NCBI GenBank assembly: GCA_900659855.1
Contig: CAACVI010000008.1
Span: 1-61,918 of the forward strand
Length of the DNA: 61,918 nucleotides
Source: Candidatus Desulfarcum epimagneticum
Lineage (GTDB): Bacteria; Desulfobacterota; Desulfobacteria; Desulfobacterales; CR-1
Direction of reading: 5' to 3'
The notes below the pieces were generated by a model that did no database searches, had not been told where the DNA came from, and was given only the letters and a program-made list of their open reading frames with translations. The first letter of the stretch is position 1, and the number at the start of each line of letters is the position of its first letter. Made by a program: the position numbers and the translations under genes. Below are positions 48,798 through 57,094 of the stretch, piece after piece.

Positions 48798-49853
48798 TCA
48801 TCCACCAGTCAATGTCTCCCCGCCGTCGCAAACCGGATCGTCCAGCTCATGGCGGAGGTCCCGGCTCATCAGGCCGCTCAGGGCCTCTCCGGGAGACAGG
48901 CCGTCATACAGGATGTGGTAGATGGCGTGGGAGATGGGCATGTCCACGCAGACTTTTCTGGACAGGTTGTACACGGATTTGGCGGTCTTGACGCCTTCGG
49001 CCACCATTCTCATTTCGGACAGGATATCCGGGAGTTTTTTCCCCTCCCCGATTTTTTTGCCCACCATGTGGTTCCGGCTCAAATCCCCGGTGCAGGTCAG
49101 GATGAGATCGCCGGCCCCGGCCGGGCCTGAAAATGTGAGGGGATTGGCTCCCAGGCGAATGCCCAGGCGGCTCATTTCGGCCAGGCCCCGGGTGATGAGC
49201 GCGGCCCGGGTGTTGAGGCCCAGGCCCAGGCCGTCCACCATGCCGGCGGCGATGGCGATGACGTTTTTAACGGCGCCGCCCAGCTCCACGCCGATGATGT
49301 CCTGGCTGGCGTACACCCTGAAATACGGCGAGGCGAACACATGCTGAACCACCGACGCGGTTTGGGGATCGGCCGAGGCCGCGGTCACCACGGTGGGAAA
49401 GCGCATGGCCACGTCCCGGGCAAAGCTGGGGCCGGACAGGGCCGCGAGATTTTCCTCTTTCAAATGGCCCAGGGTCTGTTTTAAAATGCCGGACATGGTC
49501 AGCCGGGTTTTGTTCTCGATCCCCTTGGAGGCCGACACCACAATGGCGTCTTTGTCCAGAATCCCGGAGAGTTTGACGGCCGTCTCCCTCACCACGTGGG
49601 AGGGCGTCACCAGAAGAACCAGGTCTTTTCCGGACGCGGCCTCGGCCATGTCCAGGGTGGGAAAAATATTTTCGGAAAGCCGGAACCCGGGAAGAAAAAA
49701 TTTATTTTCCCGTTCCGTTGATATCTGGGCCGCCACCTCTTCCTCAAAGACCCACAGGTCCACGCGGAAGCCCTTAACGGCCAGAAGATCGGCCAGCGCG
49801 GTTCCCCAGCTGCCGGCCCCGATCACACCTATTTTCATATTTTCGGTTTTCAT
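48798..49853 (-). CDS. gpsA: Glycerol-3-phosphate dehydrogenase [NAD(P)+]
   Basis: 351 residues. N-terminal Rossmann motif IGVIGAGSWGTALADLLA; VVSASKGIENKTRLTMS; LSGPSFARDVAMRFPTVVTA; the catalytic Lys in GGAVKNVIAIAAGMVDGLGL, then GAGDLILTCTGDLSRNHMVG. GpsA makes sn-glycerol-3-phosphate for phospholipid synthesis in the cytosol. It follows gyrA on the same strand. ATG 49853 is used, with an in-frame ATG five codons later. Confidence 0.96.
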   Translation of the reverse strand: MKTENMKIGVIGAGSWGTALADLLAVKGFRVDLWVFEEEVAAQISTERENKFFLPGFRLSENIFPTLDMAEAASGKDLVLLVTPSHVVRETAVKLSGILDKDAIVVSASKGIENKTRLTMSGILKQTLGHLKEENLAALSGPSFARDVAMRFPTVVTAASADPQTASVVQHVFASPYFRVYASQDIIGVELGGAVKNVIAIAAGMVDGLGLGLNTRAALITRGLAEMSRLGIRLGANPLTFSGPAGAGDLILTCTGDLSRNHMVGKKIGEGKKLPDILSEMRMVAEGVKTAKSVYNLSRKVCVDMPISHAIYHILYDGLSPGEALSGLMSRDLRHELDDPVCDGGETLTGG

Positions 49854-49870
49854 TTGAATTCGTTGTGTGG

Positions 49871-49891
49871 GGGCGGCCCTTGCGGCCGCCC
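49871..49891. terminator. GC-rich hairpin between gyrA and gpsA
   Basis: GGGCGGCC and GGCCGCCC pair across a 5-nt loop. No T-run follows on the - strand, so it may only attenuate or stabilise. A near-identical hairpin (GGGCGGCCACAGGGGGCCGCCC) lies at 57007-57028 between nrdJ and coaBC. Confidence 0.45.
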
Positions 49892-49910
49892 TGTTGGGTT
49901 TATTGTTTTT

Positions 49911-52325
49911 TCACATGGCGGCGGCGTCCACCACCTTCTCATCCGGGTTAATGGCGATAAGCCGGACCCCCTGGGTGTTTCGGCTTAAGATGGAAATATC
50001 CTCAATGGCGATGCGGATGATCTTTCCGGCGTTGGTCATCAGCATCATCTCCTGGCCGTCCCGGACCAGGTGAATGGACACCACCCGGCCGTTTCTCTGG
50101 TTGGACTTGATGGTGATGACCCCCATTCCCCCGCGTTTGCGGACCGTGTACTCCTCGATGGCGGTCCTTTTGCCGTACCCGTTTTCCGTGACCGCCAGAA
50201 GCGTGTGGCTGTTGCTTAACACCTCCATGCCCACGATCTTGTCGCCGGCGAGAATTTTCATTCCCCGGACCCCCCTGGCGATTCGCCCGCTGGGCCGGAT
50301 GTCGGACTCATGGAAACGGATCACTTTTCCGGACGCCGACCCTAAGAAAATATGCCGGTCTCCGTCGGTGAGCCGGGCCGCGATCAACTCATCGCCCGGC
50401 ACGAGGTTCAACGCGATGATGCCGCCGGCCCGGGGACGGCTGAACGCCATGATATCGGTCTTTTTCACCAGGCCGTTCTTCGTGGCCATCATGATGAACC
50501 GGCCGGGGTCAAAGGAGGGAACCGCCACGATGGTGGTGAGCTTTTCGTCGTTTTGAAGGTTAAGCAGGTTCACCACGGCGCTGCCCCGGCTCTGGCGGCC
50601 GGACATGGGAATCTCGTACACCTTGCACCAGTAGGCCCGGCCGAGGTTGGTGAAGAAAAGAAAGGTGTGGTGGGTGGAGGCCACAAACAGGTGGCGGATA
50701 AAATCCTCCTCCTTGGCGGTCATGGCTTTCTTGCCCTTGCCCCCCCTTTTCTGGCTGTGGTACAAGGTGACCGGGTTGCGCTTGATATAGCCGGTGTTGG
50801 AGACGGTCACCACCATGTCCTCCTCCACGATCAAATCTTCCACGCCGATCTCAACGGTCTCAGACACGATCTGGGACCGGCGCCCGTCTCCGTATTCCTC
50901 GTCGATCTCATCCAGCTCATCTTTGATGATATTGAGCGCCAGGCGCTCGTTGGACAAAATTTCCCGGTAGCGGGCGATGTCTTTCAAAAGCCCCTCGTAC
51001 TCCTCCAGAATTTTCTCGCGCTCCAGGCCGGTGAGCCTTTGCAGGCGCATGTCCAGAATGGCCCGGGCCTGGATGTCGGTGATCTCCAGGGCTTTCATGA
51101 GGCGCTGTCTGGCCTCGTCCGGGGTTTTGGATGAGCGGATGATGGACACCGCCTCGTCCAGGCGGTCCAGCGCCGCCCGCAGCCCCTCCAGGATATGGGC
51201 GCGGGCCTCGGCCTTGTTCAGGTCAAAGAGGGTCCTTTTTCGGATGACCTCTTTGCGGTGAAGGACAAAATGGCTCAAAAGCTCTTTGAAGGAGCACACC
51301 ACAGGGGTTTTGCCCGCCACCGCCAGAAGAATGATCCCGAAGCTCACCTCCATGCGGGTCTGCTTGTAAAGCTGGTTGACGATCACCTCGGGCATCTGGT
51401 TTTTCTTCAGCGCGATGGCCACTCGCATTCCCTGGCGGTCGGACTCGTCCCGGACATATCGGACCCCCTCGATCTGCCTGGCCTTGATCATGTCGTCGAT
51501 TTTTTTGATGAGCTTGGCCTTGTTGACCTGGTAGGGAAGCTCGTTGACGACAATGACGCTTTTGCCGGTCCGCTTGTTTTTTTCAATCACGACCTTGGAG
51601 CGAATCCGGATGACGCCCCGGCCGGTCCTGTAGGCGTCCCGGATGCCCTTGTTTCCGTAAATGATGCCGGCGGTGGGAAAATCCGGGCCCGGGGTCAGCT
51701 CCATCAGCTCTTCGATGGTGATTTCAGGATTTTCGATGAGGGCTTTGACGGCCGCCACGATTTCGGACAGGTTGTGGGGCGGAATGTTGGTGGCCATTCC
51801 CACCGCGATTCCCGACGATCCGTTCACCAGAAGGGCCGGAAAACGGTTGGGCAGAACCGAGGGCTCGGTCAGGGATTCGTCGTAGTTGGGGACAAAGCCC
51901 ACCGTGTCTTTTTCAATGTCCCTGAGCATGTGCCCGGCCAGAGACATCATCCGGACTTCCGTGTAACGCATGGCGGCCGGGGGGTCTCCGTCAATGGAGC
52001 CGAAGTTGCCCTGGCCCTGGACCAGGGGATAGCGCAGGGAAAAATCCTGGGCCATCCTCACAATGGCGTCGTACACCGCCGAGTCGCCGTGGGGATGGTA
52101 TTTTCCAATCACGTCGCCGACGATGCGGGCCGACTTCTTGTACGGCTTGTTCCACTCGTTTTTCAATTCCCGCATGGCGAAAAGCACGCGCCGGTGAACG
52201 GGTTTGAGTCCGTCCCGGACATCCGGAAGGGCCCTTCCGATTATGACGCTCATGGCATAATCGAGATAGGACTTTTTCATTTCCCGCTCAATGCTCACCG
52301 TGGGAAGGTTGGATTCATAAGTCAT
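49911..52325 (-). CDS. gyrA: DNA gyrase subunit A
   Basis: 804 residues. [20 protein letters not shown] and [20 protein letters not shown] at the start; quinolone-region [13 protein letters not shown] with Ser82 and Tyr85; catalytic Tyr121 in [10 protein letters not shown]; GyrA-box-like motif [11 protein letters not shown] in the C-terminal beta-pinwheel domain (about 500-804). GyrA cuts and rejoins DNA in negative supercoiling. The Ser at the quinolone site is the usual susceptible form. gyrB is not in the window. The C-terminal acidic tail seen in E. coli is absent. Confidence 0.97.
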   Translation of the reverse strand: MTYESNLPTVSIEREMKKSYLDYAMSVIIGRALPDVRDGLKPVHRRVLFAMRELKNEWNKPYKKSARIVGDVIGKYHPHGDSAVYDAIVRMAQDFSLRYPLVQGQGNFGSIDGDPPAAMRYTEVRMMSLAGHMLRDIEKDTVGFVPNYDESLTEPSVLPNRFPALLVNGSSGIAVGMATNIPPHNLSEIVAAVKALIENPEITIEELMELTPGPDFPTAGIIYGNKGIRDAYRTGRGVIRIRSKVVIEKNKRTGKSVIVVNELPYQVNKAKLIKKIDDMIKARQIEGVRYVRDESDRQGMRVAIALKKNQMPEVIVNQLYKQTRMEVSFGIILLAVAGKTPVVCSFKELLSHFVLHRKEVIRKRTLFDLNKAEARAHILEGLRAALDRLDEAVSIIRSSKTPDEARQRLMKALEITDIQARAILDMRLQRLTGLEREKILEEYEGLLKDIARYREILSNERLALNIIKDELDEIDEEYGDGRRSQIVSETVEIGVEDLIVEEDMVVTVSNTGYIKRNPVTLYHSQKRGGKGKKAMTAKEEDFIRHLFVASTHHTFLFFTNLGRAYWCKVYEIPMSGRQSRGSAVVNLLNLQNDEKLTTIVAVPSFDPGRFIMMATKNGLVKKTDIMAFSRPRAGGIIALNLVPGDELIAARLTDGDRHIFLGSASGKVIRFHESDIRPSGRIARGVRGMKILAGDKIVGMEVLSNSHTLLAVTENGYGKRTAIEEYTVRKRGGMGVITIKSNQRNGRVVSIHLVRDGQEMMLMTNAGKIIRIAIEDISILSRNTQGVRLIAINPDEKVVDAAAM

Positions 52326-52384
52326 TTTTCAGCGCCTGATTTTTAAGGTTTAAAAAGTAAAAGAAAAAAAAGAAAAGAAAGGGC

Positions 52385-53473
52385 TCACCGCTCCCCGCCA
52401 CCCTCCAACGGCTCCACCAGCGCCTGGTAATGGGCGCTGTAGATATCGGACAGGGTCAGAAAAGCGGCCGCCGCCAGGGGGCCGTAGATGATCCCCAGTA
52501 TGCCGAACATCTTGAGCCCGCCGATGATGGAGAAAAACACCAGAAGGGTATGCATCTGCAAACGGGCGCCCACCAGTTTGGGCTTGAAAATATATTCAAT
52601 GGACACCGAAAGGACCAGGTAAAACACAATAAAAAACACCCCGGCCGCCACGCGCCCCTTGATCATCAGGATCACGGCCGCCGGGACAAACACCACGCCG
52701 ATTCCCAAAATAGGCAAAAACGCCAGAAGGGCCATGATCACCCCCCACAGGAAGGGGGAGTTGAGCCCGAAAATCATGAACATCGCTCCCCCGGCCACGC
52801 CCTGGATAAGCCCGCCCAGGCCGTTTCCGATCAGGATGGCCCCGGCGATGTCCTTGAACTTCTGGATGAGCCGCTCGTCCTGTTCCCGGGGAAGGGGGGA
52901 CAGATCCACAATAAAGGACACCAGTCTCTCCCCGTCAATGAGAAGAAAATAGATGACCAGAAGCATCAAAAAGGAATTGAGCAAAAAATAAAACACATTG
53001 GAGGCGATGGCGCTGGCCTGCTGGTATAAAAAAAGCCCCACCGCCTTTCCCGCCTCGGAGACGACCTTGTTGAACTCCTCCCCGGTGATCTCCACGTTGA
53101 AATAGGAAAGCGCCAGGTTGGCCCTTTCCAGGATGTGACTGCGGGACATCAGCTCCCGGATCTGATCGCTTAAAACCGCGCCCTTGGCCATGACATACAG
53201 GTCATAGGCCTCCTTGGACAAGACCCCCACAAAAAACACAATGGGCACAAACAGGATGAAAAAGATCAGAACGCAGGTCAAAAAAGAGGCCAAAGAGGGT
53301 TTAAGGAACCGGGCGAGCAGCCGGTAAAACGGGCTGAAAACGCCGGACGCCACCGCCGCCAGCGCCACGATGGAAATAAAGGGCCAGATCAGCCTGCCCA
53401 GCACAAACAGGGAGACCAGAAAAAGCGCCAAAAAAAACCACAGGATCATATTCCGGGAACCGGTTTCTATCAT
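52385..53473 (-). CDS. AI-2E family transporter (PerM-like)
   Basis: 362 residues with about seven to eight hydrophobic helices: FFLALFLVSLFVLGRLIW, FLTCVLIFFILFVPIVFFV, YFLLNSFLMLLVIYFLLIDG, GLIQGVAGGAMFMIFGLN, WGVIMALLAFLPILGIGVVF, VFFIVFYLVLSVSIEYIFKP, FGILGIIYGPLAAAAFLTLS. PF01594 proteins are inner-membrane exporters or permeases of uncertain substrate, some acting as Na+/H+ antiporters. KPKLVGARLQMHTLLVFFSI is the conserved late motif. It lies 60 bp upstream of gyrA. Confidence 0.9.
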   Translation of the reverse strand: MIETGSRNMILWFFLALFLVSLFVLGRLIWPFISIVALAAVASGVFSPFYRLLARFLKPSLASFLTCVLIFFILFVPIVFFVGVLSKEAYDLYVMAKGAVLSDQIRELMSRSHILERANLALSYFNVEITGEEFNKVVSEAGKAVGLFLYQQASAIASNVFYFLLNSFLMLLVIYFLLIDGERLVSFIVDLSPLPREQDERLIQKFKDIAGAILIGNGLGGLIQGVAGGAMFMIFGLNSPFLWGVIMALLAFLPILGIGVVFVPAAVILMIKGRVAAGVFFIVFYLVLSVSIEYIFKPKLVGARLQMHTLLVFFSIIGGLKMFGILGIIYGPLAAAAFLTLSDIYSAHYQALVEPLEGGGER

Positions 53474-53543
53474 AACGCCTTAAAAAATAACGGCCGGAAA
53501 CGCAAGCCTGATTGCAAGCCCGATTCCGGCCCTTATTGGCAAA

Positions 53544-53702
53544 CTATTTGCTTACAAACACGCCCGCGATCAAAAGAAGCAGGATTTCATAAACCACCAC
53601 AGGGGTGTAGGAATATCCAAACAATGAATACACAATGCCCCCGCCCAGGATGGCGGGCACTCCAAAGAAAACGAGAATTCCGATTTTTCTGCTGTTCGTC
53701 AT
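53544..53702 (-). CDS. 52-residue membrane protein
   Basis: ATG 53702 has GGGAG 7 nt upstream. The peptide has two hydrophobic helices, GILVFFGVPAILGGGIVYSL and VVVYEILLLLIAGVFVSK, with no charged residue in either. I do not recognise a family. It lies just upstream of the AI-2E transporter on the same strand and downstream of a palindromic repeat. The strong ribosome site and clean two-TM design suggest a real gene. Confidence 0.65.
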   Translation of the reverse strand: MTNSRKIGILVFFGVPAILGGGIVYSLFGYSYTPVVVYEILLLLIAGVFVSK

Positions 53703-53717
53703 AATGCGTCTCCCGTC

Positions 53718-53878
53718 AAAATTGATAAACTCGTAAAAAAGCTTGGGATGGCTAAGTTAAAAATTCGATATACAAGGCGTAGTGGTTATTTTTAATTGAG
53801 GCAATACATGTAGTATGCCTCAATTAAAAATAAGCGCTGCAACGCAGTAGATCGGATTTTTTACGACGCCATCAAAAT
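53718..53878. repeat. Palindromic intergenic element, copy 3
   Basis: TTGATAAACTCGTAAAAAA at the left is inverted as TTTTTTACGACGCCATCAA at the right. In the centre an 18-bp perfect stem (TTATTTTTAATTGAGGCA with its inverse) surrounds the loop ATACATGTAGTA. It shares TGATAAACTCGTAAAAAA and GCAGTAGATCGGATTTTTTAC with copy 1 at 16830. It separates the thiolase gene from the small membrane protein gene. Confidence 0.8.
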
Positions 53879-53884
53879 TAAAAA

Positions 53885-55171
53885 TTATTTTTCAATGACC
53901 ATGGCCATTCCCATGCCGCCGCCGATGCACATGGAGACCAATCCCGTGGAATGGCCCTTGCGCGCCATCTCATACATGCCGGTCACCATCTGCCGGGCCC
54001 CGGTGCATCCGATGGGGTGCCCCATTGAGACGCCGCTTCCCAGCGGGTTGGCAAAATCCACAGGAATTTTCAAATCCCTCATGCAGGCGATGGCCTGGGA
54101 GGCGAACGCCTCATTCAGCTCGATCATGTCCAGGTCCCCGATCTCCATGCCGGCCGTTTTCAGCGCCTTTCTCACCGCCGGCACCGGTCCCAGGCCCATG
54201 TAGGCCGGGTCCAGGCCGCCCGACGCGAAGGAGCGAATCCGGACGAGGGGCGAAAGCCCCAGCTCTTCGGCCTTCTCGGCGCTCATGAGCAGAACGGCGG
54301 CGGCGCCGTCGTTGATGCCCGACGCGTTTCCGGCCGTGACCGTGCCGTCCTTTTTAAAGGCGGGCCTGAGCCTTTCCATCTTTTCCATGGAGGTTTCCAT
54401 AGGCCGCTCATCCACGTCCACCACGGTCTCGCCCTTCCGGGTCCGGATGGACACCGGCGCGATCTCGCCGGCGAAGGTTCCGTCCTTGATGGCGGCCATG
54501 GCCCGGGAATGGCTCAAAAGACTCAGCTCATCCTGCTCGCGCCGGGTGATGCCATACATCTCGGCGATGTTTTCAGCCGTGTGGCCCATGTGATAGCCGT
54601 AGAATATCTCGTACAGGCCGTCAAAGACCATGAGGTCGTAAATGTCGCCGGTTCCGGTCAGCTCCATCCGGTGTCCCCACCGGGCCTTGGGCAGGGCCAT
54701 GGGCGCGGAACTCATGCTCTCCTGCCCCCCGGCCATGACCACGTCGGCCTGCCCGGTCATGATGGACTGGGCCGCCAGGGCGATGGCCTTCAGGCCGGAG
54801 CCGCACACCTTGTTGAGGGTGAAGGCCGGCGTCTCCTTGGGAATCCCGGCCCGGATCATGGCCTGGCGCCCCGGGTTCTGCCCCTGGGCCGCCTGAAGCA
54901 CATTGCCGATGATCACTTCGTCGATGGACACCGGCGGAAGGGAGTCGTCCCAGTCATACGCCTTTTTTTCGATCTCCGTCAGTCCCTTGTCCTTGAGTCC
55001 GTCGGGCGCGAATTCGGACGTCCGGGGGTCGGACGCCGGGCGCAGCCCGATTTTTTTCAACGTCTCTTTCATGGCCAGGGCGCCGAGGTCCGCGGCGGGA
55101 ACGCTTTTCAGGCCTCCGCCGAACGCGCCGATGGCGGTTCTTGCTCCGCTTACGATGACTGCTTGTTTGAT
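53885..55171 (-). CDS. Acetyl-CoA C-acetyltransferase (thiolase) with an apparent AUC start
   Basis: 428 residues if begun at ATC 55171-55169. The first ATG in frame (55072) would cut off KQAVIVSGARTAIGAFGGGL, the conserved thiolase N-terminus. Between that motif and an in-frame TAA upstream there is no ATG, GTG or TTG, yet AAGGAGG sits 7 nt before the ATC. Catalytic Cys123 in NKVCGSGLKAIALA, His in NEAFASQAIA region and GHPIGCTGARQM, and second Cys in SMCIGGGMGMAMV are intact. Residues about 45-77 are an insertion relative to shorter thiolases. Acts in acetoacetyl-CoA or 3-ketoacyl-CoA cleavage, consistent with crotonyl-CoA metabolism. Overlaps the GNAT gene by 22 bp. Confidence 0.9.
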   Translation of the reverse strand: MKQAVIVSGARTAIGAFGGGLKSVPAADLGALAMKETLKKIGLRPASDPRTSEFAPDGLKDKGLTEIEKKAYDWDDSLPPVSIDEVIIGNVLQAAQGQNPGRQAMIRAGIPKETPAFTLNKVCGSGLKAIALAAQSIMTGQADVVMAGGQESMSSAPMALPKARWGHRMELTGTGDIYDLMVFDGLYEIFYGYHMGHTAENIAEMYGITRREQDELSLLSHSRAMAAIKDGTFAGEIAPVSIRTRKGETVVDVDERPMETSMEKMERLRPAFKKDGTVTAGNASGINDGAAAVLLMSAEKAEELGLSPLVRIRSFASGGLDPAYMGLGPVPAVRKALKTAGMEIGDLDMIELNEAFASQAIACMRDLKIPVDFANPLGSGVSMGHPIGCTGARQMVTGMYEMARKGHSTGLVSMCIGGGMGMAMVIEK

Positions 55172-55686
55172 TTTAGGGCCTCCTTGGTTTTATGATTGTT
55201 TTTTCCGTCAAAACCTGAACCTGTCCCGGGACGGCGGGTCATCACCCACCGGTCCTCCACATCCCGGTAATAACCGGGGACGAATCGCTTTTCCAGGAAA
55301 CCCCGCCTCTCATAAATGTGAATGGCCGACTCGTTCACCGGGTCCACGGTCAAAAAACACGTGACGTTCATGGCGTCCATCTCCGCCATCATCAGATCGA
55401 AAAGCCGGCTTCCCACGCCTGTTCCCCTGAACTCAAAGGCGATGAAAAATTTATGGACGCACCATATCCCGGAATCGCAGGGAAAGGCGATGATGGTCCC
55501 CTGGACCGTCTCGCCGGTTTTGGCCACATACACCCGGGCATGCTCCACCCACAGACGCCAGGCGTGCTCGCCGTCCGCCACATATTCGGCGTGCCGGCTC
55601 TGGGCCCACGCCCCCCGATCCAGCCGGGCGATATCCAGAAAGTCCCGGATTCCGGCCTTCTGATACGTCAGTTTGTCCGTCTTCAT
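55150..55686 (-). CDS. GNAT-family N-acetyltransferase
   Basis: 178 residues, strong GGGAGG 6 nt before the ATG. GNAT core: VYVAKTGETVQGTIIAF, VHKFFIAFEFRGTGVGSRLF (acetyl-CoA-binding R/Q-x-x-G-x-G/A motif as RGTGVG, about 91-96), TVDPVNESAIHIYERRGFLE. The acceptor is unknown; the motif after the core (GYYRDVEDRWVMTRRP) is typical of RimI-like enzymes. The basic, Asn/Lys-rich tail overlaps the thiolase start, implying translational coupling. Confidence 0.85.
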   Translation of the reverse strand: MKTDKLTYQKAGIRDFLDIARLDRGAWAQSRHAEYVADGEHAWRLWVEHARVYVAKTGETVQGTIIAFPCDSGIWCVHKFFIAFEFRGTGVGSRLFDLMMAEMDAMNVTCFLTVDPVNESAIHIYERRGFLEKRFVPGYYRDVEDRWVMTRRPGTGSGFDGKNNHKTKEALKSNKQSS

Positions 55687-55758
55687 GGCCCCTCCCGCTG
55701 ATATCCCGAAATTAAAGAGTTTCTTTATAGCATAAAAAGAGCGGCATGGAAACAGGAT

Positions 55759-56961
55759 TTACGAAAATATTCGCCGGGCCACGCCGTCTAAAATGGCGTG
55801 GGCCAAAGCCTCCTTGGACATCAGGGGCATGTCCCGGACGGTCCCGTCTTTGAAAAAAAGAACGGCCCGGTTGGTGTCCGCCGAAAATCCCGAAGACGCG
55901 TCCCCGATCAGGTTGCCCACGATCATGTCCAGATTTTTTTGCTCCATTTTTCCAAGCGCGTTTTTTTGAAGGTCCTCGGTCTCCGCCGCGAACCCCGCCA
56001 GAAAACGCCCCTCTTTCCGGCGCCCCATCTCTTTTAAAATGTCCACCCCTTTCTCCAGGGACAGCTCCAGGGTGTCCGATGTTTTTTTGATCTTGGCCGC
56101 GGCCGGGCGGGCCGGCTTGTAGTCGGAGACGGCGGCGGTTTTGATAATGATGTCGGCGCTCTCCATCAGACGCAGGGCCGCCTCGGCCATTTCTTCGGCC
56201 GTCTCCACGCGCTTGACCCGGACATCAAAAGGGTCCGCCAGCGCCGACGGCCCGGACACCAGCGCGGTCTCGGCTCCCCTCATGGCGGCGGCCGCGGCCA
56301 CGGCGTAGCCCATTTTCCCGGATGAGGGATTGCTGATGAACCGAACCGGGTCGATGTATTCCCGTGTGGGACCGGCGGTGACCAGAACCCGTTTCCCGGC
56401 GAAATCCTTGGGGCTCAGGCAGGCCGCGAGGGCCTTTGCTATCTCGGGGGGCTCGGGCAGACGCCCCGGCCCCGAGGTTTGACACGCCATCTCCCCTTCC
56501 CCGGGCTCCATGACGACAAACCCGTCTCCTTTCAGCGTCTCGATGTTCCGGGACACGGCCGGGCTTAAATACATGTCCGAATTCATGGCCGGGCACACCA
56601 GGACCGGGCAGGTCGCGGCCATGACAAAGGTGGTGAGAAAATCGTCGGCCACGCCGCCGGCGATCTTGCCGATGACATTGGCCGTGGCCGGCGCGATGAC
56701 GACGGCGTCCAGATCCGCGGCCCATGAGATGTGTTTGATCTCGCCGTCTCCCCCGCTTTTTTCAAACATGGACACGCAGACCTCATGGCCGGACAGGGCC
56801 TCAAAGGTGAGCGGGCCCACAAACTCGCAGGCGTTTCGGGTCATGGCCACCCGGACCGAGGCGCCGCTTTTCTGAAACAGCCGAAGCAGCTCCGCGCTCT
56901 TGTACGCCGCGATGCCGCCGCTGACGCCCAGAACAATGTTTTTGTCTTTTAAAATATTCAT
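55759..56961 (-). CDS. coaBC: Bifunctional phosphopantothenoylcysteine decarboxylase / phosphopantothenate-cysteine ligase
   Basis: 400 residues from ATG 56961; the 28 extra codons upstream are the GC hairpin region and are rejected. CoaC half: [53 protein letters not shown]. CoaB half from about 190: [60 protein letters not shown]. It makes 4'-phosphopantetheine for coenzyme A in the cytosol. Between nrdJ and the GNAT gene on the same strand. Confidence 0.96.
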   Translation of the reverse strand: MNILKDKNIVLGVSGGIAAYKSAELLRLFQKSGASVRVAMTRNACEFVGPLTFEALSGHEVCVSMFEKSGGDGEIKHISWAADLDAVVIAPATANVIGKIAGGVADDFLTTFVMAATCPVLVCPAMNSDMYLSPAVSRNIETLKGDGFVVMEPGEGEMACQTSGPGRLPEPPEIAKALAACLSPKDFAGKRVLVTAGPTREYIDPVRFISNPSSGKMGYAVAAAAAMRGAETALVSGPSALADPFDVRVKRVETAEEMAEAALRLMESADIIIKTAAVSDYKPARPAAAKIKKTSDTLELSLEKGVDILKEMGRRKEGRFLAGFAAETEDLQKNALGKMEQKNLDMIVGNLIGDASSGFSADTNRAVLFFKDGTVRDMPLMSKEALAHAILDGVARRIFS

Positions 56962-57006
56962 GACGCGATGGACCCCGTAAAAATAAACGAACCCGATGAA
57001 CCCGAT

Positions 57007-57093
57007 GGGCGGCCACAGGGGGCCGCCCCTGCGAAAAAAACTCAAAAAACTCTACAAACTCAACAAACTCTATAAACTCAACAAACTCTATCT
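57007..57093. repeat. GC hairpin and 18-bp tandem repeats between nrdJ and coaBC
   Basis: The hairpin GGGCGGCC...GGCCGCCC is at 57007-57028. From about 57036 follow near-repeats of AAACTCAACAAACTCTAT, in reverse suggesting AGTTTGTTGAGTTTATAG units. The run stops 2 bp before the nrdJ stop codon. On the - strand it lies downstream of nrdJ and may act in RNA ending, or be slippage-prone filler. Confidence 0.6.
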
Positions 57094-57094
57094 A

